Part shown: positions 11,781 through 24,384 of the stretch, in pieces
Numbering within the stretch: position 1 is the first letter of the stretch
Layout of the letters: each line of letters opens with the position of its first letter
Source of the DNA: Pomacea canaliculata
Lineage: Eukaryota > Mollusca > Gastropoda > Architaenioglossa > Ampullariidae
Assembly (NCBI RefSeq): GCF_003073045.1
Contig: NC_037592.1
Coordinates: 717,371-781,370, forward strand
Direction: 5' to 3'
Length of the DNA: 64,000 nucleotides
Notes under the pieces: model-generated
Told to the model about the DNA's origin: nothing
The model's database searches: none
The model's input: only the letters and a program-made list of their open reading frames with translations
Made by a program: the position numbers and the translations under genes

Positions 11781-11819
11781 TGAATTTGCCACAGACGTGT
11801 AGAGGTGGACTGCTGTCTG

Positions 11820-11882
11820 TCTGCCGAGACCAAGGCTTAGCCTCTTGCCAAGTTCTCCGCGGTTAGTCTCGGCGAGCCTGAC
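11820..11882 (+). repeat. Dispersed GCCGAGAC hairpin repeat, copy 1
   Basis: This segment contains GCCGAGAC and, 40 bp on, GTCTCGGC, which can pair as a stem. Between them lies GCCTCTTGCCAAGTTCTCCG. A second copy lies at 16140-16265. It may be a small MITE-like element. Confidence 0.6.
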
Positions 11883-12149
11883 CAATGAATGTGACTAAAC
11901 CGGAAGCTTTGTACACTCCTGCCATGTTTTAGTAGTTAACTGGATAGAAATCGTCTGCCAGCAGTCCAGTAATACAAGTTAGTGGAATTCATTTTTGAGC
12001 ATGACTTTGCCGGGGTAACTCTACAAGTTGGTGGTTCTGCAGTCAAAGTTCACTAGACTGATGGTCTTGTAGTTTCAACACTGTTTAGCTACCGAGTAGT
12101 TCTGTAGTTTTCACTGTTTAAAGAGCTGGCTGGTGGGGCAGGGCGAAAT

Positions 12150-12405
12150 TTTGCAGAGGATTCCTATTTGATGTAGCTCTTGTTCTTGTTATTTGGCTCC
12201 TCTTTGTGTTTTCTGTATTTGACTTTATTCTTCGTTTAGTACTGTTTATTTTTTGATAGCTCATATTATTTATTTGTTTTCTTCTCCCTCATATGCTGTC
12301 CATGTTTCTTTCTTGTTTTAAGCGCTAACAGCATGCTCCTTAGGAGTGTGAGTATGCGCTTCACAAATTTTGCATTTATGATGATGATTATGATTATTAT
12401 TAGTA
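12150..12405 (+). mobile_element. LINE 3' end (CR1/L2-like) with microsatellite tail
   Basis: TTTTAAGCGC, a GAGTATGCGCTTCACAAAT segment and a terminal (ATGATG/ATTATT)n tract at 12378-12405 match the layout of the 3' untranslated end of L2/CR1-like elements of marine invertebrates. The coding part is lost. Confidence 0.5.
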
Positions 12406-12409
12406 GTAT

Positions 12410-13555
12410 TTGTCCCCTAACCCTTGTTGTAGTCAGCAATTAGCAGGAATTGTATCTCCATATATCTATTTTCTATACCCCCGAGGAACGTGGTGGTTTT
12501 GAACCCAATAGAGCAATAGCATTCTAGGAAAAGTTTTACCCCACTTAATTAGCTCATTAATCTTGTGGTCCTCTGTGTGCGTGCATGCGTGTCTGCGTGC
12601 TTGTGTGTTGTAAGAGATCCACAAGGCTCATCTCATCTAACCAAGTGTTACAAATATATTTTGTTGCCTGGAGAAAGGGTCTACGCTTTATTTCGCTCCA
12701 TGTAGCTCGCTGACCCGAGTCCTGAGGCTGGCTACAGAGCCATGATGCCGCCAAGAAACAACAGCTACCCTGAGGGCAGTAACTCTGCCAACAGCAGAAC
12801 AAACTTTTTGTGGTGTCGTCTCCCTTGAAACCTTGGGCGGGGGGATATCTCCGGGCAACGCTGAGTACCGCTGCTCAGAAAACTACCTGTGCAGACAACA
12901 CAAGGCCATGTCCGGTAGTCCGACTATGCAATGTTCACACAGTGCAATGTCCGTGTTCACTAACACAAACATTGGGCAGAAAACGCTCAGTAAAATACAA
13001 TGGGAGAGCTTAGGACAAAAGCAAAAATTCGATTCTGCATCCACCACAAACACCAACTCACTGTCGCCCTTTTACATGGCTAGCCACACCTGTAGCCAGA
13101 CTGACCACTGCATGGCTAGCCACACACTGTAGCCAGACTGACCACTTTAACTACAGTAACTAAAAGCTGTATAGCGCTAATGGTTTCATTCATATTTGTT
13201 CTTCCACTAAAGAGGACGGTAGTTCCCGAGCAGAATGTTTCACTAAAATTCTGGCTCTTATTCGTGGGGTGTGGTATTTGGTCTGATACTTCGTATTGTC
13301 TTCAGCTCCCACAGATGTGGACATTGGTCGTTAGAGACATGTCACCCTGTCACAGCAGTGTGCGCTCACTTCTGTTATTTCCCGTTAATACCACATTGTA
13401 TTTTTCTTGAAACAGCCCTGAACTCTGACCTACACTGAGGTATAGTCTGTGCTGTGTAGCCTACTCCCCTCACTTCCGGAACATTGTTACCTGCGTCACC
13501 TGTGACATCACAGCGCAATGACGTAACGCCAGTAGCCAGGTGATGATCTACAGGT
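12410..13555. other. Non-coding stretch upstream of the next gene
   Basis: No domain recognised. 13073-13140 holds a 40-bp direct duplication (GCTAGCCACAC...GTAGCCAGACTGACCAC). Short frames on both strands have no splice support. Confidence 0.4.
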
Positions 13556-13558
13556 AAG

Positions 13559-16500
13559 ATGGCTGGCCTGAGTGAGGAGTCCTGTGTGTGGGACTACACC
13601 ACAACCTGGTACTGCAAGTGCTGCGGCCGTTTCTGTGCCAACTGTTGCGGTCGCTCGTGCGCCGCGTGCTGCGTGCAGGGGCAGGAGTCTTCACCAGGAG
13701 ACTGGTTAGTGACCTCCTGAAAGGACTACTGTGGTACAGGAGACTACTGACAGACCTCTTGAATAAACTCAACGGATGTAGTTTTTGACATACAAACGGC
13801 TTAGAGATCTCGTGAGTTAACGGTCCCTCTCAAACAGCGTGAAGAAAGGAGGAAGAAAACCCTTTTTGCTGAAACCTTTTCATTCGTCCTCCTCGCTGGC
13901 GTTGTGGTCGGTAGTGGACCATAATCCCGTCTTGCCACATCACTTTCTCAAAGCAGATCAGATGCAAGAGGGTTTTCAGAACAACAAACCTGGCAATTTT
14001 TGTATTTTGAAGAAATCTTTATCTTGTTATACCAACATTAGTGTAGCACGTACTTGGGTCCCTAACAAGTCCCTGTGTAAACTTAGCACACTGCAGTTTA
14101 GGTCACATTTTGAATCAAACATCACCATGTTTTTAAATTAAGGCTTATTTTCTACCTTATCTCTGTTCAGTTTGATGTTCACTGTTTATGTAATGGATAA
14201 TGTCGTGAAAGCAGTAAGAAACAACACAAAAAGTAGAATTCAAAACATGGCGGCTCCCTGCCCATTGCGAACAAGCGGAAGTACCCACCAGTCGTAAACA
14301 GAGTTAAGCTCAGTGGGCGTGTGTGTGTCCGTGTGTGCGTGTGTGTGCGTGTGTGTGTGTTACAGGGCACCATCACGCCTGGGTACAGCGGCCTCACACC
14401 TGGACAAAGTATCGGGGGTGAGTAGAGCGGCCTCACACCTGGACGACTTTGGTGCATTTGAATGAGCGAAAGACCTACTCTTCCTGCTGTACTGTTACGT
14501 CACCGGAAGTGATGGAGTGAAGGGCTACTGGCTTCCTGTCGACGCGTTTGGTTTCTTGCATGTGAATGAACTGAAGACGTCAGCTGGCAGCTGGCTGCTT
14601 GCAAGGATTTGAACATGACTGTTGGTCCCAGCCTGCTTAGTTGTTTCTTGTCACAGTTGTTTACTGTTTTGTTTCTTGTCAGTTGTTTACTGTTTTGTTT
14701 ATTGTCAGTTGTTTACTGGGTTTTTTTCTGTTCATTTTTGTCGCTTTTGTTTGCTGTTGCATATGTTTACCGTTTGTCTCCTGTTCACAGTCACAGCTGT
14801 TCAGTTCGCCTCTTCTTTTGCTCACTGCCACGTTGACTTGACTGGCGTGGCTGAGCAAGCAGACCTCCCACACAGACAGACACACATTGTGCTGGTGTGT
14901 ACTTTGTCTTCTGTGTGCAGGAGTCCCCCCAGCTCTCCTACTGGCACAAAGGGAAGAAAGCCTACATCCCGGACTATGACAGGATCCTCAGGGTACCACC
15001 ATTAAGAAAGGTAACTACTGTCTTCCAGTCATGGGATGATGATGATGCTCCAGCGGACTGTAGACTGCACGGGGGAGGTAGGTCCATTATCGACATCATG
15101 TCAGGGATCCTGACAGCAGTGGCTTCATCTGAGGCTCCTACCTGGTGTCAGGCTGCTTCAGGCAGTCTATTCTTCCTTCTTAATTAAAAACTGATCGACC
15201 ACGAACTGTTGATCAGCTGATCGCCCGCTAACTCGCTGTTTCTTAACTTAACGAAGATCTGACCCGCGCACGTGAATGATAATGACAGTGACTTGTGGTT
15301 TTAGTGGTAGTAATTATGAATGATTTTAGTGGTAGTAATTATGAAGAATTTTAGTGGTAGTGATTATAAAGGTCAAGACAATGACCTGACCAGACTTCCG
15401 ACGCATGCTTCAATCTTGACAACCGAGTAGACTGCCATACACACAGCTTTTCAAAGAATAAAACCTAAACGGATAGAAATGACACAAAACCTTGTAATTT
15501 CAAACTCACTGACAGAACAGACATGTGGACGATAGACTGTCTCTCATAAACAGGATAATATTAGAACAAAAAGGCTGAAGAGGCTGATAAACTAGTGGAC
15601 TGGCATCGAAATAGAACACCAGTCCTAAAGTCACATTCACATTCACGATTTCACCAGCAGACAGAAGTCCAGCCGTTAAGCCAGCAATACAAATAAGGCG
15701 GCAAGAGAAATACAGAAGCGAAGGTAAAGAAACTAGGAAACTGCTAGATGATGATGATTAGGCGCAGCTGTTGTCCTCCTAGCGCCACCTATGAAGTTCT
15801 CCCTCGTTTCCGCCTGACATCGTTGATGACAGGTGGGCGGTGGTTGTTGCAGGTGTTCACCGGCTATGGGTACACCGATCCCGATGTCAAGCTCATGGCT
15901 CACGCCGCCTGGTCTTGGGAAGAACCTCGCTATGACTTCGACATGCAGGTGGCCATCACTAACCCCTCCTCCACACAGGTCAGCATACATTATGCACAGG
16001 TCAGGATACATTATGCACAGGTCAGGATACATCCTGCAGTTACGTACACATCCCAGTCCTGCTCAGGTGCGCAAGCTGTACTGTTACGTATATGGTTGTG
16101 TCACATTTCTGCACACGTCACCTCACGGACTGCTGACTGTTTGCCGAGACCCGAGGTACCCGGTGGTGTAGCGCATGGACGTGCATTGATGGACTTATGT
16201 CTGAACGCCGAGACTCACCCTTGGCCTCTTGTGAAGTTCTCCGCTGTTAGTTTCGGCGAGCCCCCACTATACTGACATCTTGTCTGTTCACACTCCTGCC
16301 CCAACCCTTGGCTCCTCATCATCCTTGCGCATTCTGTCCTCCCTCCCACAAAGACATTCACATAAAGACAACAGACGTCCTCCCTCTGTGCTGCTAAACA
16401 GTGAAACTCTCTTCCTCGTCACATTCACCACTCAGACTACAAGGCTACATTCACACGGTTTGTCAACACATATCTGTTCACTAAGTACTATCCCTGAATT

Positions 16501-17169
16501 ACTATCCTTAACTCCCTGGCAATACTGTCTGTCATGCTAACCGTCACGTGACGACTCCATCTGACACTGTGTATAGTGTCTACATCCCTTCATACCTTCA
16601 TCATTGTTTTACCTTCTACATCTTGATGTTGTTCAGTGTGTTTATAGTACCTCACTGTTTACTGTTATCTTTTGTTTATCGTTATTGGTCTGCTCACAGA
16701 GCGCGATCTGTCTTGCTGCGTGTTATAAGTTCATATTATTATTATTGCGCATCATGCACAACAAGTTTATGTCATACAGTCAGGTCAGATTGTGGTGGGA
16801 CGGTGTCATAGTTAGGTCAAGGTACATTTCCTATTGTTAATGACATGTTACTGAAATGTAACATAATGGTGTCCACGTCCAACCTTGTGAAAGTCTGCGG
16901 TAGGACTGACTTGTTGTAGTTGTTGCTGATGACAACTGAGTTTGAGAAAAGAGCAAGGGTGGGGAGGGCGGTTGTCGTATCAAGCTGGGTAAAGCTGTCA
17001 CCAGCTAAGGACCTTTGTCACATTGCAGGGCATGGACCTCCCAGTCAAGGCCCCCAGGGATGAAAACGTGTACAGTCTGGCAGCAGAGCTACCTCCCCTT
17101 TCATACCACCTCAGTCTGTGCAGAGATACCCCGTACTGTCTGATCCACTTGCCCGTCCACCCACAGTAG
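13559..17169 (+). CDS. Small unrecognised five-exon gene (model)
   Basis: I do not recognise this protein. The three 3' exons are well supported: 14921-15010, 15853-15978 and 17029-17169 each have CAG acceptors, GT donors or a stop, and all junctions are phase 0. They read ESPQLSYWHKGKKAYIPDYD..., VFTGYGYTDPDVKLMAHAAW... and GMDLPVKAPRDENVYSLAAE..., ending TAG at 17167. Two upstream exons are weaker: a Cys-rich start exon at 13559-13704 (MAGLSEESC..., about eleven Cys in its first 38 residues, donor GTTAGT) and 14366-14417 (donor GTGAGT). Their phases fit, giving 184 residues. Against the start exon, CAG|GTAAGAT just before the ATG is itself a good donor, so the ATG could be intronic. In its other frame the 52-nt exon reads TPGYSGLTPG, a PGYxG pattern seen in ciliary microtubule inner proteins, but that frame does not join the next exon. 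AATAAA at 17523 suits the 3' end. Confidence 0.55.
15973..16033 (+). repeat. 21-bp tandem repeat replicating a 5' splice site
   Basis: CACAG|GTCAG occurs at 15974-15983, 15995-16004 and 16016-16025, exactly 21 bp apart. The first is the donor of the exon 15853-15978. Use of the second or third would add seven or fourteen residues (VSIHYAQ, VRIHYAQ) without changing frame or meeting a stop. Confidence 0.8.
16140..16265 (+). repeat. Dispersed GCCGAGAC hairpin repeat, copy 2
   Basis: Shares GCCGAGAC, TTGGCCTCTTG, AAGTTCTCCGC and TCGGCGAGCC, in the same order, with 11820-11882. It lies inside the intron of the 13.6-17.2 kb gene. Confidence 0.6.
16590..16752 (+). mobile_element. Probable LINE 3' tail
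   Basis: An AT-rich 3'-UTR-like stretch ends in TATAAGTTCATATTATTATTATT, a pattern typical of L2/CR1-like tails. No coding part is preserved. Confidence 0.35.
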
Positions 17170-17522
17170 GACCACACCACACACGGCAAGAGTAGTTCTA
17201 GCTGACAACTTGCTACGACAATGGCAGCTAGAAAACAGTCGGGGCCTACAGGATTATAACTGACAGCTGGCTACAGCAATGCCACCTAGCAGACAGCCAG
17301 GAATGCAGGGCTAAAGCTGACAACTTGCTCCAGCAATGCCACCTATAGGAGACACTCAGAGGCCAGGAATACCAGACATCCCTTGCATTAGCTTCATGAT
17401 TGTCGCGCAGCCAGGTCACTGACACCAGCTTCTACCTCCATGATTGTCGCGGTGTCTTGATATCTTGTGTCTAGTTTGAAGACTAGAGATGGCTTGTATA
17501 CCAGGTTCCGGTATAAGTAAAC

Positions 17523-17528
17523 AATAAA
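17523..17528 (+). terminator. Poly(A) signal AATAAA
   Basis: Lies 354 bp downstream of the TAG of the preceding gene and is the first AATAAA after it. Confidence 0.5.
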
Positions 17529-17539
17529 TAAGTAAACCT

Positions 17540-19900
17540 TGGATTAATGTGAATTAATGTAAACTGCAAATTAACATTGGCATCTGAATTGAAGGTGTTT
17601 GAGATTTTGTAAAAAGTAAAAAGTCATCAATTAAAAAGGTAAAGGTAGCTCTCGTTTGTTGGGAGAATGAGGTGTCATCTTGGGGTCAGTTTTTGTGAAA
17701 GCATCTCAGGGTCAGTTCTTTTGAGTGTGAGGTGTTATCTTGAACTTCTTTGTTTGACAGCTGATTGACATGAAAAAAGTAAGCTGATGTGTCTTTGGCC
17801 TCTAAGCACCGAGTTATTATCTTCCCAATTTGTTCTTAGTGGCACTGTTCTGAACCGCTCCTTACAGCACTGCTGGTCATGATGCTGTCTTAACAGAACT
17901 GATCGAGGCTTCGAGGCCAAAGACAAGTAGACACAATGTTTAGACTGAGCTATTTGCTAAGACACTTGAGCCATGTTGCATGTGTGTGACCATGTCAATG
18001 TATTCTACTAGCAGAATACAGCTGATGCAATGAGTCTGAGCAAATGAACACAGCTAATGTGTCTCAACTAGAAGAACACTGCTGGTCCAATGCATTTAAA
18101 TTAGCTGAATGTTACTAGTTCACTAGCAGAATGCTACAAGTCCAGTGTCAAAACATTGCAGATTCTGATGTCTCTGATTAACACATCAACACAGATATTT
18201 CTGATTAACACAATACTGCTGGTCCCATTAAGTTGCATCTAAAACTGACGCAGAATCAGCATTGACTTTATGTGTTCTAATCTTTACAGAAAAAGAGATG
18301 AACAGGGAGATTATACTGACACTGCATCAGTGACAGGATATTTCTGGATTCTATCACATCCCTAGCCATGTAAGGCATTTGAAAATGTGACTTTACAAAA
18401 TAAGGGAAGTCCCCATACCAACCAACCACACACACACTCTCTTGGAGTCAAAAAACTTTTCTGAAGTTGTCAAAGCTGTATTCAGAAATACCACCAAGAC
18501 CTTAAGGCCATTAATAAGCATAATACAGATAAGAGAACAAAATGTCCCATGCAATACAATCAAAAGCATCTTTGCTTTTCTCTTTTGTCCTGCATGCATG
18601 CACATACCCCCACCATCCCCTTACATGCCCATGCACGCGCACACATGCAATGGTCTCAAAGACAAACTGCTAACCAGATACCATGCCAGACATGTAGCAC
18701 CAATAAATGGTCATATGCCAGAAATGCATTCAACAGCACCAATAAACAGTTACATGCTCACATGTAGGCAAGAAACAGCACCAATAAGCTCCAAAAAAAG
18801 TTCAGGCTAACCTGTACTGATATCAAAGATTATTTCTTCATGCACAATGTATTCACACAAAAAACATTTTCCACGATGTCACTTAAAAAGGTGTTGACTA
18901 AGGGTACTGCCATGATATTGCTCCTAATTACCTTTAGAACCAGTCTAGCGTAAAGGTCACAGCTTAAAACAGAACAAGGAAAACAGATGTCTGATCATAG
19001 CTACTTTGTAGTCAGTTTGATTTTAAACAGACAGCCAATCAAACAAGCAAACATTAGATGCAGGAAGGACTTTTTCTAGATTTCAGATGAAGACAGCAGC
19101 CTGAGAGTGAGGAGCTGGCGTAGTCAAGTTTTAAGAACATGCAAACAAACAAGTATTTTAGTTGTGATGTAGCGAGATACGTCTCTGGACACACATATGG
19201 TCTGTTGGATACCTGCAAACGTTAAGCAAAATGACTAATTGTGGCTTAAGCAAGTAATGTCAAACAGTATATCATATGAAATGATCTAACTGGCATACAT
19301 GATGAAGCTGTCAAACAGTACATCATTTGAAATGATCTTGTCCAAACTATCAGCAAGTGAGATGTGATATCATGGCTAGCAACTCTAAGGACGGTGTGGC
19401 AAGAGATTTAACGACATGAGTTCATTATCCAAAGCCTTTCAATAGGTTAGTTGAGATTAAAAAAAAAACTGCATCAGTGTGGGCATGATCAGTTAAGTAC
19501 TCGCTCCAACTGGAAATGCCCTGAGGGAACAAATGGACTTGGTGTGCACGTAAAATGTAAACCCTGAACCCACAGGTCATAGGAAGCATGACCATCAAAT
19601 CGCGCAACATAGAAGTCACACGAATTTATCTTTTGTCAGCGAAAACAGTAGTCTCAGGAAATATCTTTTTAATGGGGGTGGACAGTAAGAAAAAAACGAC
19701 AATAAACTTTGCTATTTCCGTGGGCAGCAAAGTTTCCTCTAAAAATGAGGCTGGACAATGGATGAAGGGAGAAAGAAAATGAAAACCTTAAGTAGTTTCC
19801 AACCACAAAGAAGGAATTATGCCTCCAGAAAAGGGATGAAGAAAGCTTGGGAGAAATGGATTCAGAGCCAATGCCAGCCCACAGAAGAGGAAATGACATG
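17540..19900. other. AT-rich stretch, nothing supported
   Basis: No domain, no exon pair and no large repeat seen on either strand. Some of it could be 3' untranslated or intergenic sequence. Confidence 0.4.
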
Positions 19901-21000
19901 GGACATCAACTACTAAAGACCCTCACAAAGACATGGCAACAGGACAGCAACAGCAACCTTCTCACAGAAAGCACTGTTGTACTCAACTAACGGACTGAAT
20001 ATTTTAAAGACCTGTACAACCTCTAACAGATGCTAACATCTTCCAAAAAAGAAAAACCAGACTACCTGCAGACCTACAAGTACTACAGCAAGAGATCAAA
20101 TGATCAGAATGCAGTCAGAAGGGAAGAAGCTCAACTGGTGTTGACAAAGCTCATTTAAACGCTCAAGCAAGGTGGGCAAGAAACTACAAACGCCCTCACT
20201 GATCTGTACCAAAGAGTCTGGGAACACAAAGAGTGACATAAAGAATGGATGCAGTCACTAGTGATACCCCTTCCATAAAAGGAAACAGCAAACAACAACA
20301 GACTACAGAATAATAAGCCTAATCAGCCACCCATGCAAAGTTCTGCTAAAAGTAATGCAGAATTGTATAACCACCATCGCTGAGGACATGCTAGCTGAAG
20401 AACAGACTGGCTTCAGACCAGGAAAAAGCACACCCAAGATCTTTAACTGTTGCATCCTGATAGAGAGGTGCTGTAACAGCAGAACCTCTATCACAACATC
20501 GACTGTAAAAGGGCTTCAACAAGTCAGGCATAGAGATTTAGGGAGGGGTTGCGAAAATTCAACATGGAACAGGGTCTCATCTAAGTCACTGAAGTAATGT
20601 ATAAGAGCTCAATGAGCGCAGTCCAGCTGAATAGAAAATGATAGCCTTCTTTCACATGACAGGCATCTGTTGAAGGTGGCCCCATCATCACTTATGTTGT
20701 TCATGAAACCCTCCATGACTAACACACTTCCATTTCCATTGGTGGAAGGCAAATTACAACCTATGCTTTAAAGACAAAATTGCAGAGCATTGCAGAATCT
20801 AGTTCTGTTTTATGAATGTAAAACATGGACTCTGCTTGCTGATAGGGAGGAAAATCCAGGTATTGGAGAGCAAGCGCCTGAGGATACCCCAGATCTCATC
20901 CAGGGAACAAAAAAGAAATGACTTTGTATGGAGTGTGGTCACCACACTGGGACTGGTTTGGTCGGCTGCTGCGTCTATCCATCTGGACTCACCAATGACC
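19900..21000 (+). mobile_element. LINE (RTE/CR1-like) relic with internal deletion
   Basis: Plus-strand readings follow the order of a LINE polymerase: EYFKDLYN (about 19998), KQGGQETTNALTDLYQRVWE (20166-20225), QSLVIPLP, SLISHPCKVLLKV, IAEDMLAEEQTGFRPGKST, a short FKKAFD-like remnant and EEGLI-like text. It then jumps from a GGRQI block (near 20740) directly to WTLLADREE (near 20828). The catalytic FADD block between them is missing. Several stops and frame changes show it is dead. Confidence 0.8.
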
Positions 21001-24000
21001 AGTACCAGTCAAGGGATAGATAGCTAACTGGTCCAAGTTTGGCTCTGAATCCTGTTTGTTTCATAGTTCCATGGCCCAACAGTTTCCTATCCATCAAAGG
21101 CACACATTACATAACTATGCCATAAGACATACAGTACTAGATGGTCTGGCTACAAAACACTGGGAAAATACATTGCATTGCCTCGAGACCACAAGACAAG
21201 TGGGCCATAAAGACTTATGAGCCATAATATTCATTCATGCCACTCTAAACAGAGCAGGAAGCTAGACAACTCAAGGTTATATCGTTTTGAATAAGGCGCT
21301 TATGCGGATGTCGCAATATTTATCATCCATACATCAGATATTACAAACACAACAATACACACTACATCAACACCACAATACATACAATCAGCAAGACTGC
21401 AAAACACTCTCTTCACTGCAGTCACACATAACCTGTGGCTTAACACCCATGGAAGTAAACATTCAGCACTTTATACTGACAGGTTAAACATGAAATATTA
21501 TGCATGCACAAATTGTCATCATTTGCATTTAAACAATACTGACAGAGTGTAAATATATATTTGTAAGTCAGTGGCACTAAAAAATATATGAACACATCTA
21601 AATGTAAATTGTTAACAATCATCGCTCAGTAAGTATTGCTTCCTTCTTTCAAATGACTAGAGATGAAAATGGAGAATGGCACAAAGAGCAAACAGCAAGA
21701 AACTACATAGGCCATGTTCTCAATGCCCAGCCACAAAACTGAGAGGGTTACCTCATAAAAGGTCAACAATTTACATGAACAGCTGCAGATCTGAGAGGGT
21801 TAACATAAAAAGTCATTTACTGACATGATGCCCATCACAGCAGACCTGGACATCATACGTACTCTGGTGCTTTATAGTCCATATCAGCTTGCTAGTACAG
21901 CAGATCTGAGGAGCTCACTAAAAGACACATTGTAAACTTGCTGCAGTCTTGATGTAGTCACCAAGTGGCAAAGATAAGGACACTTTGTAGACTCCCCTGC
22001 TCTCTACAGTACAGTAGGAAGTTAACGCCTCTTTACACAAATTATTTTTCTTATATAATACACAGAACTGAAAAACAAGTAATAAGTATTATGTTAGCAG
22101 CGAATAATTTGCCCTCACCATGGCAACACACAGCAGCTTAGATGGATTTTGTTGGCAGCGAACACTTCACTCATCATAAAAATAGCAGCTTGAAAGTGTC
22201 GTGATGGTGGTGACTAGTTCACTCACCCCGTCTAGTATTATACACAATGGTCACCATACTGAACCACCAGGTTCCACAGAGGGGAGCAGAACATTATTTA
22301 CACTGCAGCAGCAAAACCTTCCCTGGATAAAGATTCAATCCCATGCCCCTAGTTCATTTGAAGGTGGTGAACACTAAATACACCACTATCTTAGCTTTGA
22401 GTTGCTGAGGTCTGTGGATACAAGTTGAAATCTCCAGTGAACACTTTTTCCTTTAGTGTCACAGACTAGTTTTCCTTCTACCTTGTACTTTTTTAGTTTG
22501 TATAAAAACATATCAAGACAAAAATAATTTGCTGCACATTTGGTTTGCTGCAGAAAGACTAATATGCAAAGAACTAAATCTGCATTTCTATATCAGCAGC
22601 ATAAGTAACAATTACAATTCATTGTTGTTTGTCATCAGATTATTGTTCTAACTACAAATATTTGCATATCTATATCTGCAATATATGTAACAGCAAAATG
22701 ACAAAGAAAGCACAATTTTTATTTAAATCACAGCAAAGAGAAAAATACTGAATAATAAATCTCATGCTTATACATGTCAAGATGTTTTAATTACTATCCC
22801 AGCCAATTTCTTTAGCTAAACAGATTGCTGCTTCATAACATGAACATGGTACATGAGGACTGAATGCACATATTGTTAAGTCTTCATAATTTAAACATCT
22901 TGAAGCCAGAACCTTCATGAGATGCACTCTTCAAATGAAGTATCCATCTCTAACATCGTACAACTGTGCACATTAATCAATGCAAACTCACCATTCTGGT
23001 GATGGAAAAATAACTTTAAGTGGTGATGCCTGTAAGTAGTTTTTTAGAAAAAATGTGATGAATTTATATATCATTCAACATGGCATACACTGTGATTCCA
23101 TGTCGCATACATTGTGTTGTCAGACAACACCCTGCACTCTTCCTCCACCCTCTTTGTACTTTGCTGATAAACTGGGTGCCTTAGTCGTTGCTGGGTTGAC
23201 ACAAGCTTTCTTCAAAGTGCAAAGCATAAGCATGTTTCAAACCCATGTGTAGCTACATACTTAATCACATGACTAAGGCAGTGGTATCTTAACTCATTTT
23301 CCTTCCTGATATGGCCTACACTCTGTGGATGCATGTTAGCCACATAGTATCCTTGACGACAATTATGTGTTTTACACAAATATTAGAGACACCAAATGCA
23401 AAAAAAATAATAAAGTAATCAATATTTACAAAAGGTGATACCTTTCAAACACAGTTATCTCCATTAGATAATAAATGGACTTTGATGGGAATCTGAGAAA
23501 TTTTCCATAGCAACCCTCCTTTCTGCATATAAGTGGCAATGACCAGATATTCAAGGATGAACTGCAAAACAGCATGGACTGGGACCTTTTAGTTTTCATC
23601 AGCACAATATTACTTGCTACATGATTACTGAAGTCTACTGCCTGAGGGACTAAACTATCAGAGGGTGACATAGTTTTCATTACCCTGTATCTAAAAATCT
23701 TTTTTAAAGTTTTATTAAACATCCTTCATTCCTTTTGTATTTTTTTTTAACGTGAAGGAAGGACAAAGGGAGGACAAGCTGAATGTTCTGTACATTTGTT
23801 TAACAATAATTATGTTACTGAAGTCTTGACTTTAGCACTTGAAATGTACAAGCTTATTCTAGTATTACTTTATTTTAAATCCAAGGTATTTTTTACACTG
23901 AACTACAGTGGATCATTTGGTTAATATGCCTGTAGCAGCTGTCTACTGATATACTCAATGGACACCAGTGTTAGCCCCTTCTCCACAATGCAGCTGTCTA

Positions 24001-24384
24001 CTGTACCCAGAAATAAAAACAGCAGTCTGTGACATCATCAAGGTCTTGAAAATTGTTCAAGTTAGTTTCATCAATTTCGTTAACTTCATTAAGCACAGTC
24101 TTTACAGATGAAAATAACTATCACTAGCTGGCCTGACTGAAATCTCTACTGTCCTAGAGAAAATAGAGACAGACAGTCAGAAACAATGCAAAGACTTGCC
24201 AATATTTATCCTTTTGCCCTCTCTAGCCAGTATCTGACCCTAACCAGTTTTTGACCCCCTTCTAGCCAGTATATGCGCTGACACTTAGCACCATTTCCAC
24301 CTAAGGCAGTAGTTGTTCCCTTTACCCATCACATGCCCACCTTCCACCCCTACCCCGACAACCCAATGTATGGTTTTCTTCTTT
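21000..24384. other. AT-rich stretch, probable 3' flank of the TMEM263-like gene
   Basis: No domain or exon recognised. On the minus strand it lies directly downstream of the TMEM263-like stop codon and has many AATAAA-type signals (for example the complement of TTTATT near 23707 and 23868). Part may therefore be that gene's 3' untranslated region. Confidence 0.35.
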
